In this document: positions 50,857 through 62,677 of the stretch, piece after piece
Layout: every line of letters begins with the position of its first letter
How positions within the stretch are numbered: the first letter of the stretch is position 1
DNA from: Neoechinorhynchus agilis
Taxonomy: Eukaryota; Acanthocephala
Length of the DNA: 64,000 nucleotides
Assembly (NCBI GenBank): GCA_051530055.1
Contig: CM121342.1
Coordinates: forward strand, 9,796,001 to 9,860,000
Reading direction: 5' to 3'
Made by a program: the position numbers and the translations under genes
Notes under the pieces: generated by a model
What the model was told of the DNA's origin: nothing
Database searches by the model: none
Seen by the model: the letters and a program-made list of their open reading frames with translations, nothing else

Positions 50857-52572
50857 TTATATTTCTCCTTTTTGGGTCCTAATAATAAGATCAAAGTACT
50901 TGCTATGTTCCTTCAAACTCGCTAAAATTCCGAGTTCCAGACCGTAAGACTTTTGTTCATCGTTTGCATTGCAATCACCACGACACCAATAATCGATTCG
51001 GTCGCCATTACAATCAGTTAATTCTCCACCTGCAATCCTCAAGAATACTTCAGGCGCACAGGTATCCCATTTTTTAAGTCCAGCAGTTGGATAAACATAG
51101 AGATCGGTAACACCGGTTAAAGTAGACAGAATTTTGAATCCGCATCCGTTCAAATATAGAATTTGCTTTGGTCTACTGCCGTAAATGATTTGCATTGCTT
51201 TTTGAGTGGTTTCAATTTTCTTTAAATGCGCTTTACTAGTCGTCAAAATGTCTTGCCCGGGCGGATCTCTGACCATTATACCGTACAGACCTAAATATAA
51301 AATAAAAAGGTTTAAATGGTATAAACTCACCATGATTTAAAAGTCCGTACATTGTATGGCCTTCGTTATCTTTAGACCAATTGGAAGCGTAAGTATCCGA
51401 GAAAATAAGATCATTTTCATTTTTGGAAAATGGACAGTGGATAACACCAGCTACTGGCAACTGACGAAAAGCGATTCCTATCAATATTGTGACAGAATGA
51501 AGTTGACCTTCATGTGAATAAATAGTATGTTTTTTATACTTCATTATACAAACCCTTTGCTAGAGATGATGTCCCATCAACTGGATCCACCCATATAGTA
51601 ACCTGCAAGGAAAATTAATTAAGAATAAAATTTAATAATTGAATGAAACTGACTTCCTCTGGACTAGCATTGGCGAACTCGTCCGGGCATGTGATTTGAA
51701 GAATACTGAGGTCATAATCGTTAATTTCTATTTCACGGAAATCATGGGAATATTTGGTATCGTCTGCCGATGTGGGCTATTGAATAAATAGAGGAGGAGT
51801 ACTCGGTCGGAATGAGTTTGTTTAAAAGGATGTTTAGCAAGTAGACTTACTTCTTCGGCTACAATCCTGACTTGAGGAAGAAGACGTTTTAAATGATCCA
51901 AAATGAAGAATTGTGATTGTCGGTCACATTCGGTTTGAGGATCATCCACTCCCTGAATTCGGATTTGTGTGTGTTTGGACTAACTGACGCGTGGATCATT
52001 TAATCTGCACTAAGCGAAAAAGAGCCGCAGGAAAACCGTATAAAATTAATGAAATTGCAACTTCGATCCAGGAAAATGCCAAAGCTGTCACCGTTTTTTT
52101 GTCATCAACCGAAAATCTAATAACGTTTATGTTCATAAAGTACCGCTTTTGGCAGTTTCGTTATGTACGTGAATGCTGAAAGTTAAAATTAAGTTTCAAA
52201 CGGGCACCAACACATAAGAACTCAAAGACACATTTTGCGCCCGTTTAAAACTAAATGAAGATTAGCAACTAAAACTCTTGACTACATCAGCACTTTGTCA
52301 TTTGTGAAAGTCGATTTCAAGTGAACTAAGCAGTTCTATTGAAAGCTACAAGATCAAAAAACCGGTGATTATGATCCCCTAAATCTCCATAATTTCCTTT
52401 TTCAACGCTAAGGACTAGCCACGTCGATTTCACTTATAAGCGACAAGCTTAAATTAACCTTTTCGACCACGTTTAGTGATCCATTTCTGTAGATACTTCT
52501 AACAATCGCACCAGCTTTTTCAGCCGCAATTTTGGAAGCTGCAAGTGCTTGAATAATAAGTGATTTATTCAT
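50857..52572 (-). CDS. BPNT1: BPNT1, 3'(2'),5'-bisphosphate nucleotidase
   Basis: 332 aa from six exons that join in phase: 52459-52572, 51851-51952, 51654-51776, 51554-51602, 51331-51507 and 50857-51290. The enzyme hydrolyses the 3'-phosphate of PAP to AMP in the cytosol (family knowledge; Mg2+-dependent, Li+-sensitive). N-terminal AEKAGAIVRSIYRNGSLNVV matches the family's first helix. The metal-binding motifs are present: VAEE-P, WVDPVDGTSSLAKG and GLKKWDTCAPEVFLRIAGG. Length is close to the usual ~308, with extra residues at 50,860-50,990. The ATG is 32 nt from that of the divergent globin-like gene. Confidence 0.92.
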
Positions 52573-52604
52573 TGGTGAGGAGAGTATCTAAAAAAGAATG
52601 TCTG

Positions 52605-53288
52605 ATGATAATACAAAAAATGCGATCGTTCAGAGGTGTTCAATGGGTACGACTAAAACTTTGGGCACCATCTGATAAAAATGATTATGAAAATCAAGAT
52701 TATAGCCCCAGAATATTTGTAAGGCGATTAAAAACCTTAGTGAAACTTCAACTGATTTTCAGTCAAGATGAAATTGATAGGATGGAATTTGCTATAAAAG
52801 AGTATGGAAACAATAATTACACTTGGGTGATAGATAAAGAAGAACGAAAATCTTTGCTACATACACTAAACGCGTCAGTTCAAGTAAAAGATCAACTCGG
52901 AGAAGACTTGTTTAATCGTATTATAAACGATAAAAGAGTAATTGAGTTTTTAATAGACAAATACTCGCTCCCAGGGGAGATGCTAAACGAAACAGTCAGA
53001 CTTGCGATGCCAAGCGAAATGCTGAAATTGACTATAGCATTGATGGATTCACAGGGCGATCATAATCGATTAAAAGAACTCTTACAAAAAAGGATTTTAG
53101 AGACTGGACTTCATAGATTGTCAGTTGAGGATCTTGAGACGGTTATGTCAACTTTAGTAGATGGTCTTGAGAAACTAATTTGGCAAGATTGGTCGAAAAA
53201 AAGCGAATGTGTTTGGATTTTAATTCTAATGGGAGGATTCTGTTTATTAAGACAACTATATGAATTGGATAGCGAATTCAAATACTAA
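52605..53288 (+). CDS. Globin-like protein lacking the proximal histidine
   Basis: 227 aa, intronless, beginning MIIQKMRSFRGVQ (first in-frame ATG). After a ~70-aa N-terminal extension the A and B helix pattern is clear: DKEERKSLLHTLN, then LGEDLFNRIINDKRVIEFLI, as in globins (xLLxxTW...GxxLFxxxF). The F-G region reads LKELLQKRILETGLHRLSVE, where globins usually have RH-xxx-G. Here the expected proximal His is Ile. A C-terminal H-helix-like WSKKSECVWILILM follows. Nematode-type globins often have such extensions. The assignment rests on pattern matching, not on a search. An alternative is another all-helical protein. It is divergent to BPNT1. Confidence 0.5.
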   Translation: MIIQKMRSFRGVQWVRLKLWAPSDKNDYENQDYSPRIFVRRLKTLVKLQLIFSQDEIDRMEFAIKEYGNNNYTWVIDKEERKSLLHTLNASVQVKDQLGEDLFNRIINDKRVIEFLIDKYSLPGEMLNETVRLAMPSEMLKLTIALMDSQGDHNRLKELLQKRILETGLHRLSVEDLETVMSTLVDGLEKLIWQDWSKKSECVWILILMGGFCLLRQLYELDSEFKY

Positions 53289-53403
53289 CAAATAAAAGAG
53301 TGCCTTCTATAATGTTAAATATGCTGCAAAGAGTGAACGTAGGAACGACAACTTTAACCCCATTGAGAAGTTTATTCAAGCAGTCGATAAGTGAACGTAT
53401 TAA

Positions 53404-55640
53404 CTAGAAATTAAATGAACTTGGAACTGCAGTGCATCTCCAAAACAAAAGTGTGCAATGGTACATAGAAAAGTGACTATTTTCGCGAATAAAACTAAAA
53501 TTATGAAATTCTAAAGGAATTTCGCTTTTCTTAAAAAACTTCCCTCGCGTGTTAAGAACACTCCAGTTATCCGAAACAGATCTCGTGCCCGACCTGTGTT
53601 CGGTCCCAATTAATTTGCGAATATTTTCGGAACAAAATCCCCATTTGAAATTTTTATAAAGAAAACTTTTGCATGGAAAATTGTTTCTTAAAGCTAAATA
53701 CAAAGGAACGACAATTTTTCTCCGGATTGCTTTCCTTGTCAACTTCTGTTGCTAAATAGCAACCAGAGACTTTACAACGAAAAAAACGAAGATGTGCAAT
53801 GGTAAAAAGAGATTAAATAAGTGATTATTTTCAACGAATAAAACTCAAATTATGTAATTCTACCTGAATTTCGCTTTTCTTATATCATTTCCCCTCGCAT
53901 TCTGTAGTCTAGCTTTAAAAACTTGAATCACATTGAGTTTTTGCTTATCCGAAACAGATCTCGTGCCCGACCGGTGTTCGGTCCCAATTAATTTGCGAAT
54001 ATTTTCGGAACAAAATCCCCATTTGAGATTTTTATAATGAAATCTTTTCCGACGGAACAAAATTGTTTCTTAAAGCTAAATACAAAGGAACGACAATTTT
54101 TCTCCGGATTGCTTTCCTTGTCAACTTCTGTTGCTAAATAGCAACCAGAGACTTAACGAAAAAAACGAAGATGTGCAATGGTAAAAAGAGATTAAATAAG
54201 TGATTATTTTCAACGAATAAAACTCAAATTATGTAATTCTACCTGAATTTCGCTTTTCTTATATCATTTCCCCTCGAATTCTGTAGTCTAGCTTTAAAAA
54301 CTTGAATCACATTGAGTTTTTGCTTATCCGAAACAGATCTCGTGCCCGACCGGTGTTCGGTCCCAATTAATTTGCGAATATTTTCGGAACAAAATCCCCA
54401 TTTGAAATTTTCCCCTATGCAGTCAAAGAAATCTTTTCCGATGGAAAATTGTTTCTTAAAGCTAAATACAAAGGAACGACAATTTTTCTCCGGATTGCTT
54501 TCCTAGTCAACTTTTGTTGCTAAATAGCAACCAGAGACTTTACAACGAAAAAAACGAAGATGTGCAATGGTAAAAAGAGATTAAATAAGTGATTATTTTC
54601 AACGAATAAAACTCAAATTATGTAATTCTACCTGAATTTCGCTTTTCTTAAATCACTTCCCCTCGCATTCTGTAGTCTAGCTTTAAAAATTTGAATCACA
54701 TTGAGTTTTTGCTTATCCGAAACAGATCTCGTGCCCGACCGGTGTTCGGTCCAAATTAATTTGCCAATATTTTCGGAAAAAATCCCAATTTGAAATTTTC
54801 CCCTATGCAGTCAAAGAAAACGAACATAGAGCTTGTTTTTGGATGGAAAATTGTTTCTTAAATTTAAATACAAAGGAACGACAATTTTTGTCCGGATTGC
54901 TTTCCTTGTCAACTTCTGTTGCTAAATAGCAACCAGAGACTTAACGAAAAAAACGAAGATGTGCAATGGTAAAAAGAGATTAAATAAGTGATTATTTTCA
55001 ACGAATAAAACTCAAATTATGTAATTCTACCTGAATTTCGCTTTTCTTATATCATTTCCCCTCGCATTCTGTAGTCTAGCTTTAAAAATTTGAATCACAT
55101 TGAGTTTTTGCTTATCCGAAACAGATCTCGTGCCCGACCGGTGTTCGGTCCAAATTAATTTGCCAATATTTTCGGAAAAAAATCCCAATTTGAAATTTTC
55201 CCCTATACAGTCAAAGAAAACGAACATAGAGCTTGTTTTTTTAATGGAAAATTGTTTCTTAAATTTAAATACAAAGAAACGAGAATTTTTGTCCGGATTG
55301 CTTTCCTTGTCAACTTCTGTTGCTAAATAGCAACCAGAGACTTAACGAAAAAAACGAAGATGTGCAATGGTAAAAAGAGATTAAATAAGTGATTATTTTC
55401 AACGAATAAAACTCAAATTATGTAATTCTACCTGAATTTCGCTTTTCTTATATCATTTCCCCTCGCATTCTGTAGTCTAGCTTTAAAAATTTGAATCACA
55501 TTGAGTTTTTGCTTATCCGAAACAGATCTCGTGCCCGATCGGTTATGCTCAAAATTAATTTGCGAATATTTTCGGAAAAAAATCCCAATTTGAAATTTTC
55601 CCCTATGCAGTCAAAGAAAACGAACTTAGAGCTTGTTTTT
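53404..55640. repeat. Tandem array, 378-401-bp unit, six copies
   Basis: Unit starts (CCGAAACAGA) at 53571, 53949, 54328, 54717, 55116 and 55517; spacings rise from 378 to 401 bp, mostly from small insertions around 54.8-55.2 kb. Every unit carries two perfect short stems: GTTGCTA-AA-TAGCAAC, and GACCG-GTGTT-CGGTC (one copy has lost it). A diverged single copy lies inverted at 62,678-62,765. Frames inside are by-products. Confidence 0.95.
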
Positions 55641-56340
55641 GCGAGGAGAGTGAGGATTCAGTTTTCGATACGGCGAAGAATACGCTCCGCATTTCGAGTA
55701 TGTAGACCAGAAGCATATCAACGTTTTTATAAAATTGAAAACCGTTGATTTTTGTGCGATAGATGAATATTACACGAATCCAGAGTAAACTGGACGAATC
55801 ACCAAAATTTAACAAAAAAAATGAAAGAAATTTTGCATTATCACCTCGTTTGAAAAACAATCTTAACTTTCGATATCTTGCTCATTAAAATATTCATAAA
55901 GCGACACCGAACGTGGACCAAAATCTTTAAGTGAAATTAAAAACTTTCTCGTTTATGATTCGCAACCAATCGCTGATCAACATGATCTCAACTCTGAAGA
56001 CCGCAATTTCTATACCACTCCAGCAACTAAACCTCCAAATGATAAAATGAATTAAAAATAAATTTTGTACAAATCAGGAATCACAACGAATACCCTTAAT
56101 ACGGAAGAATAATAACATCCAAAATATAAGAATTTCATTAGTTCTTAGTTTTCGGATGCGATCCTGTAATTTTATTGGATCGTAGCTCATTTGGGGCATT
56201 GGGCATCCTCAATTTAAGAGAATTCCGATTGCATTACTTTCAAGTATGAAATATCAAATTGTTTGAAGATTAAATTGTTCATACTTTTTTATATGGCGAA
56301 AGGCGCCGAAATATCTGATTTACATGAAAATTCCTTTAAT
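55641..56340. other. Intergenic DNA
   Basis: AT-rich. A possible fold-back remnant at 56,230-56,360 ends CCTTTAATTTTTCACCGCC like the 35.7-kb elements. It runs into the 93-bp satellite. Confidence 0.45.
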
Positions 56341-56344
56341 TTTT

Positions 56345-59300
56345 CACCGCCATATAAAAAGCAAGTATCCATTGAGATTCAATCAAGCTTCTTTTATCAA
56401 ATCTGAAAACTTAAATTTTATAGTATTTAAGATATCGCTCAAAGGTTCCTTTAAAAAGTATCTATTGAGATTCGATCAAACTTCTTTTACTAATTCTGAA
56501 AACATAATTTTTATAGTATTTAAGATATCGCTCAAAGGTTCCTTTAAAAAGTATCTATTGAGATTCAATCAAACTTCTTTTATCAATTCTGAAAACTTAA
56601 ATTTTATAGTATTTCCGATATCTCTCAAAGGTTCCTTTCAAAAGTATCTATTGAGATTCGATCAAACTTCTTTTATCAAATCTGAAAACTTAAATTTTAT
56701 AGTATTTCGGATTTCGTTCAAAGGTTCCTTTCAAGTATCTATTGAGATTCGATCAAGCTTCTTTTATCAAATCTGAAAACTTAAATTTTATAGTATTTCC
56801 GATATCGCTCAAAGGTTCCTTTCAAAAGTATCTATTGAGATTCGATCAAACTTCTTTTATCAAATCTGAAAACTTAAATTTTATAGTATTTAAGATATCG
56901 CTCAAAGGTTCCTTTAAAAAGTATCTATTGAGATTCGATCAAACTTCTTTTATCAAATCTGAAAACTTAAATTTTATAGTATTTAAGATATCGCTCGAAG
57001 GTTTCTTTAAAAAGTATCTATTGAGATTCGATCAAGCTTCTTTTATTAAATCTGAAAACTTAATTTTTATAGTATTTCCGATATCTCTCAAAGGTTCCTT
57101 TCAAAAGTATCTATTGAGATTCGATCAAACTTCTTTTATTAAATCTGAAAACTTAAATTTTATAGTATTTAAGATATCGCTCAAAGGTTCCTTTCAAAAG
57201 TATCTATTGAAATTCGATCAAACTTCTTTTAATGATTCTGAAAACATAATTTTTATAGTATTTAAGATATCGCTCGGAAGTTCCTTTAAAAAGTATCTAT
57301 TGAGATTCGATCAAGCTTCTTTTATCAAATCTGAAAACATAATTTTTATCGTATTTCCGATCTCGCTCAAAGGTTCCTTTCAAAAGTATCTATTGAGATT
57401 CAATCAAGCTTCTTTTATCAAATCTGAAAACTTAAATTTTATAGTATTTAAGATATCGCTCAAAGGTTCCTTTAAAAAGTATCTATTGAGATTCGATCAA
57501 ACTTCTTTTATTAAATCTGAAAACTTAATTTTTATAGTATTTCCGATATCTCTCAAAGGTTCCTTTTAAAAGTATCTATTGAGATTCGATCAAGCTTCTT
57601 TTATCAAATCTGAAAACTTAAATTTTATAGTATTTAAGATATCGCTCAAAGGTTCCTTTCAAAAGTATCTATTGAGATTCGATCAAACTTCTTTTATTAA
57701 TTCTGAAAACATAATTTTTATAGTATTTAAGATATCGCTCAAAGGTTCCTTTAAAAAGTATCGATTGAGATTCGATCAAGCTTCTTTTATCAAATCTGAA
57801 AACTTAAATTTTATAGTATTTCCGATATCTCTCAAAGGTTCCTTTCAAAAGTATTTATTGAGATTCGATCAAGCTTCTTTTATCAAATCTGAAAACATAA
57901 TTTTTATAGTATTTCCGATCTCGCTCAAAGGTTCCTTTCAAAAGTATCTATTGAGATTCGATCAAACTTCTTTTATCAAATCTGAAAACTTAAATTTTAT
58001 AGTATTTAAGATATCGCTCAAAGGTTCCTTTCAAAAGTATCTATTGAGATTCGATCAAGCTTCTTTTATCAAATCTGAAAACTTAAATTTTATAGTATTT
58101 AAGATGTCGCTCAAAGGTTCCTTTCAAAAGTATCTATTGAGATTCGATCAAACTTATTTTATTAAATATGAAAACTTAATTTTTATAGTATTTCCGATAT
58201 CTCTCAAAGGTTCCTTTCAAAAGTATCTATTGAGATTCGATCAAACTTCTTTTATTAATTCTGAAAACATAATTTTTATAGTATTTCCGATCTCGCTCAA
58301 AGGTTCCTTTCAAAAGTATCTATTGAGATTCGATCAAGCTTCTTTTATCAAATCTGAAAACTTAAATTTTATAGTATTTAAGATATCGCTCAAAGGTTCC
58401 TTTCAAAAGTATCTATTGAAATTCGATCAAACTTCTTTTATTGATTCTGAAAACATAATTTTTATAGTATTTAAGATATCGCTCGGAAGTTCCTTTAAAA
58501 AGTATCTATTGAGATTCGATCAAGCTTCTTTTATCAAATCTGAAAACATAATTTTTATCGTATTTCCGATCTCGCTCAAAGGTTCCTTTCAAGAGTATCT
58601 ATTGAGATTCAATCAAGCTTCTTTTATCAAATCTGAAAACTTAAATTTTATAGTATTTAAGATATCGCTCAAAGGTTCCTTTAAAAAGTATCTATTGAGA
58701 TTCGATCAAACTTCTTTTATTAAATCTGAAAACTTAATTTTTATAGTATTTCCGATATCTCTCAAAGGTTCCTTTAAAAAGTATCTATTGAGATTCGATC
58801 AAACTTCTTTTATTAATTCTGAAAACATAATTTTTATAGTATTTCCGATCTCGATCAAAGGTTCCTTTCAAAAGTATCTATTGAGATTCGATCAAGCTTC
58901 TTTTATCAAATCTGAAAACTTAAATTTTATAGTATTTAAGATATCGCTCAAAGGTTCCTTTCAAAAGTATCTATTGAGATTCGATCAAACTTCTTTTATT
59001 AATTCTGAAAACATAATTTTTATAGTATTTAAGATATCGCTCAAAGGTTCCTTTAAAAAGTATCGATTGAGATTCGATCAAGCTTCTTTTATTAAATCTG
59101 AAAACTTAAATTTTATAGTATTTAAGATATCGCTCAAAGGTTCCTTTCAAAAGTATCTATTGAGATTCGATCAAGCTTCTTTTATCAAATCTGAAAACTT
59201 AAATTTTATAGTATTTAAGATGTCGCTCAAAGGTTCCTTTCAAAAGTATCTATTGAGATTCGATCAAACTTATTTTATTAAATATGAAAACTTAATTTTT

Positions 59301-59830
59301 ATAGTATTTCCGATATCTCTCAAAGGTTCCTTTCAAACCTCAAAGTCCTTTAAAAGTATCTATTGAGATTCGATCAAACTTCTTTTATTAATTCTGAAAA
59401 CATAATTTTTATAGTATTTCCGATCTCGCTCAAAGGTTCCTTTCAAAAGTATCTATTGAGATTCGATCAAGCTTCTTTTATCAAATCTGAAAACTTAAAT
59501 TTTATAGTATTTAAGATATCGCTCAAAGGTTCCTTTAAAAAGTATCTATTGAGATTCGATCAAACTTCTTTTATCAAATCTGAAAACTTAAATTTTATAG
59601 TATTTAAGATATCGCTCAAAGGTTCCTTTCAGAAGTATCCATTTGGATTCCACCAGTAATCCTTTATGGCATTTGAAAACTTTGATTTTATAGTATTTCC
59701 GATTTCGCTCATAGGTTTCGTTTCAAAAGTATCGATTTAGATTCTGTCAAATTTTTTTGTGAATTTGGAAAGTTAATCTTTATAGTACTTCCGATATCGC
59801 TCAAAGGTTATTTCAAGAGTTTTTTAGATT
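56345..59830. repeat. 93-bp satellite array with higher-order structure
   Basis: About 35 head-to-tail copies of a 93-bp monomer; the last few (from ~59,640) are diverged. 93 is a multiple of three and one frame is free of stops in nearly all copies, giving long runs (one of 595 codons at 57579-59366) of a 31-residue repeat (KYLLRFDQASFIKSENLNF...). Variant monomers recur at 13 units (1,209 bp: 57206 and 58415), 14 units (1,302 bp: 57761 and 59063) and 12 units (1,116 bp: 58101 and 59217), so multi-monomer blocks were copied. There is no start, signal or neighbouring exon; it is treated as a satellite, not a gene. Confidence 0.95.
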
Positions 59831-60198
59831 TTATAGCGAGTAACCATTGTTTTACCTTGGGGTTATATTCTTAGTCGAAGTTTTTATCACGTGGAAAACA
59901 TTGTATTCAGTGTCAAATTCGACTTTTAAGTGTAAACTTATTCATAAATGATTTAATATGTAATGGTGGAAATCGAGGACGAATATTAAAATAATCAAAG
60001 ATTAATTAAAAAATGCTGTTTTAATTGACTGCAAAGCGCTTGAATTCGGATATATAAGTGGTAAAATACATTGTCAATGCTTTACAAAAAATCGCTATAA
60101 TTATTTAATTCGGCCTTAAAATACAAGCAAAAAGATGCTGACCGATTAACAGACACCATTAAAACGGTTGGACTTTTATAAGAACAAAAACAAATCTT
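59831..60198. other. Intergenic DNA 3' of the secreted Gln-rich gene
   Basis: AT-rich, presumed 3' UTR. Nothing else. Confidence 0.5.
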
Positions 60199-61035
60199 CT
60201 ATTTTCGTTTCAGATTAGCATTGAGCATTTTTAGTTGTGCGATTTGTTGAGCCAAACTCTGGTCGTAATCATCAATCATTCGAGGACTTTCGACGATTAG
60301 TTTTGACACTGGTTTCACAATTTTTGTGTGTGTAACCGGCTGAAGGTTATACGGACGATTTGCTTCGAAGAGTCCTTGCCGTGAGCCAAATGTTGATGGG
60401 CCAATGATAAAAGGTTTATATCCCGGATCCATTGATTGAAATGGTGATAATGGTTGAGAATTATATTGGAGGTTATAATCGAATGGTGTTGTGCTCATTT
60501 GTGATGTTGATCCGTAAAATGGATTACCCACTGGTTCTTGGTTTTTCATAAAGAATTGGATATCTTGTCGAGTAGGATAAGCAGGATCAATAAGAGGGTT
60601 TTGGTGTTGAATAGGGTTGTAATCTCCATAGATTTGGGTTGGACGGAACCCTTGGGATGGATGATGCTGTTGAAATTCGGCTGGATTGAACGGGCTCTGC
60701 TGAGCTTGAAGGTAATCCAGTTGGAAAGGAATTTGTTGAATCGACTGAGGCTGCTTTCCAAGCATCAACATGTCAAAGGGTCTGTTTGAAAGTGGCTCAA
60801 ATTGAGCGAATCGAGATGATGTCGGAAATTGAAAAAATCTCTTAGATCTGGGATCAGACATTCGAGTTGATTCGTAAGCAGCTTCCTCTGTCAAATAAGG
60901 TGAGTTTCTGTCTAGATGGACATTGTAAACTTGCCGTCTGACTCGCTGTGGGATATATTTTGGACCCCCAGTCGGTCTTCCATTGAAGCCTCCGAGTGTC
61001 AGTACTATTACAACCAAAACGAAGTTTGTTTCCAT
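60199..61035 (-). CDS. Secreted Gln/Pro-rich protein with dibasic sites (278 aa)
   Basis: Intronless. It has a signal peptide METNFVLVVIVLTLGGFNG, then basic processing-like motifs (RVRRQ, RSKRFFQFPTSSRF), and a long low-complexity middle rich in Gln, Pro, Phe, Tyr and Asn. The Lys-rich tail ends NLKRK. There are no Cys and no known domain seen. The composition resembles structural or matrix proteins or peptide precursors. I do not recognise a family. Several short open frames overlap it on both strands and are ignored. Confidence 0.75.
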   Translation of the reverse strand: METNFVLVVIVLTLGGFNGRPTGGPKYIPQRVRRQVYNVHLDRNSPYLTEEAAYESTRMSDPRSKRFFQFPTSSRFAQFEPLSNRPFDMLMLGKQPQSIQQIPFQLDYLQAQQSPFNPAEFQQHHPSQGFRPTQIYGDYNPIQHQNPLIDPAYPTRQDIQFFMKNQEPVGNPFYGSTSQMSTTPFDYNLQYNSQPLSPFQSMDPGYKPFIIGPSTFGSRQGLFEANRPYNLQPVTHTKIVKPVSKLIVESPRMIDDYDQSLAQQIAQLKMLNANLKRK

Positions 61036-61133
61036 TTTTAGTTTTCACTCAAAACGATGTTTTACCACTTTTGTTTGTCGAAAAATACACCTAACCGGTC
61101 ACTTACGAATCGATTTTTTCATTCGCATAATTA

Positions 61134-61358
61134 TTATGCATTTAATAGATCGATGATCGGGTCATCGTTTGTGTATCGGTGAACCCGTATTTTAGGCTGA
61201 TCGTTATTTTTTTTAACTGTGCGATATTGTGGGTCGCTCAAATAATTGCCTTTAGAAATCCAAGTTCTCATTTCATCGCGTATTGTGAATCTGTCGAAAA
61301 TCATATTGAACTTTTTATTTTGAAACACAGATATTTTTGGAACAGTACATTTACTTGT
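61134..61358 (-). CDS. 3' exon of an unidentified gene (75 codons)
   Basis: An open stretch preceded by a GGGTTTCAG acceptor (61359) and ending NDDPIIDLLNA and a stop. It has a basic N-terminal half with conserved-looking RTWISKGNYLSDPQYRTV and KIRVHRYTNDDP. No start codon is visible, and upstream exons on the minus strand could not be identified. It may be the last exon of a gene whose 5' part lies at 61.4-61.8 kb, or a chance ORF. Confidence 0.3.
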   Translation of the reverse strand, partial: TSKCTVPKISVFQNKKFNMIFDRFTIRDEMRTWISKGNYLSDPQYRTVKKNNDQPKIRVHRYTNDDPIIDLLNA

Positions 61359-62073
61359 CTGAAACCCGCACTTGTTCCATTTCAGTATGCAATTTATCGG
61401 TAAAGAAAAACAACATTTTCAATCTTAAAAGAAAACTGTGAATATTTTTTAATTTAGAAATCTCAGAATGATTTAAAGCAAAACTGAAACCGTGTTCAGG
61501 GTCTGATCTAGTACGATTTTCAATCTCTATTGCGATTAAAATTCGTTATTCGTCTTTATGGATTTCCCGAGATTCCTGAAAGTAGTGTCGAATTAAGAGA
61601 AGTTTTTGACTTAGCCATATACTAATTGCATGACGATGCTTTCAAACGATTAGCTTTAAAATGTACTATTCACTGTTTGAAGATTGATAATTATTCATGC
61701 TTGTTTATTGCGTAAAAATTGAATGAATTTTGTTTAATTCGAGATTTCTGCACAATCTCGTGCCTTTATCAAGGTTGTTTAAGGGTTTTATTTACACTTG
61801 AATAATTTTTGAGGATTTAAACAGTCGCGTTACTAATTTCCCTGATCATGAAAATATAGAAATAAAATTTATTTGGAATGAGACGAGTCCTTATTTTTAC
61901 AACGCATTCGCCTATTCATAATCTCAAAAGAAGCGATGGTTACCGTGATTGTTGTCAATAGAAATTTCATAGCGCTAACCAGATTGGATAGTCTTAGGCA
62001 AGTGGTTTCCGCTCGGCACCTTGAAAAGACATCATTTCTTAAATTAAAGATTCATTGCACCATTATTGAATCC
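61359..62073. other. Intergenic DNA with a fold-back remnant
   Basis: AT-rich. At about 61725-61800 a diverged fold-back copy reads AATTCGAGATTTCTG ... ATCAAGGTTG with a degenerate loop (TTTAAGGGTTTTAT). No gene. Confidence 0.45.
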
Positions 62074-62277
62074 TTAGTATAGATGGTAAATGAATCTGTG
62101 AACCACTTTAGTCTCGCTTCTGACATCTTTCATAAGTTTATAGCTCACACGAGCACATTTTATTGAGCCTATTGAGCGTATCCGACAAAATGCTTTATTA
62201 TCCAATGGAATAGTCTCATTGGATGAAAGTATCAAGTTCACTAAGGCAGTACTGAAAATTAGTACTAACACCATTCT
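62074..62277 (-). CDS. Small secreted peptide (67 aa), unknown
   Basis: From the second in-frame ATG it begins MVLVLIFSTALVNLILSS, a clear signal peptide, followed by an acidic and then basic segment with two Cys (FCRIRSIGSIKC) and no further domain. An ATG ten codons upstream (62307) would add a hydrophilic stretch before the signal peptide. Intronless. It may be a hormone-like or defence peptide with one disulphide; family not recognised. Confidence 0.45.
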   Translation of the reverse strand, partial: RMVLVLIFSTALVNLILSSNETIPLDNKAFCRIRSIGSIKCARVSYKLMKDVRSETKVVHRFIYHLY

Positions 62278-62307
62278 TAAACGGACCTCTGCCGATAAAC
62301 TCACCAT

Positions 62308-62677
62308 TTTTTATTATTGAATTCTTAATTCAAACTTTAGTCTATTGACAGTTACTTAGCAACCATTTGTGTTTGATACCAAAATTGGAAAATTCGAGTT
62401 ATATTAGCTATTTTTGATACTTTAAGCAAAAAAAATGCGAATTTGCCTTTTTTACTGCATTTTGTCCTCGAAATTACTTTTTCTATTTACGCAGAAATAT
62501 CATGGAATATAAGACGAAAATATATTTCAGCGTTAAAAGACGCCTTTAATCTGATTGGTCTTTTGAGATTTTATCTCTACAAATCTTCACTTTTCATTAA
62601 AAATGCCGTCTCCACTATTCAGAAGTCCTCCAAAAACTCTATAAGAATACAAGCCTTCTAATATCTTATAAACTCCA
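62308..62677. other. Intergenic DNA
   Basis: AT-rich, no gene supported. It may be the promoter of the peptide gene on its left. Confidence 0.45.

Noticed and set aside
53404-55860. Short open frames on both strands in the ~390-bp array
   Set aside because: Repeat by-products; the same peptide recurs once per unit.
57579-59366. 595-codon open frame as a repeat-protein gene
   Set aside because: It lies wholly within the 93-bp satellite, has no flanking exons or signal, and an open frame is expected when a stop-free monomer whose length divides by three is amplified.
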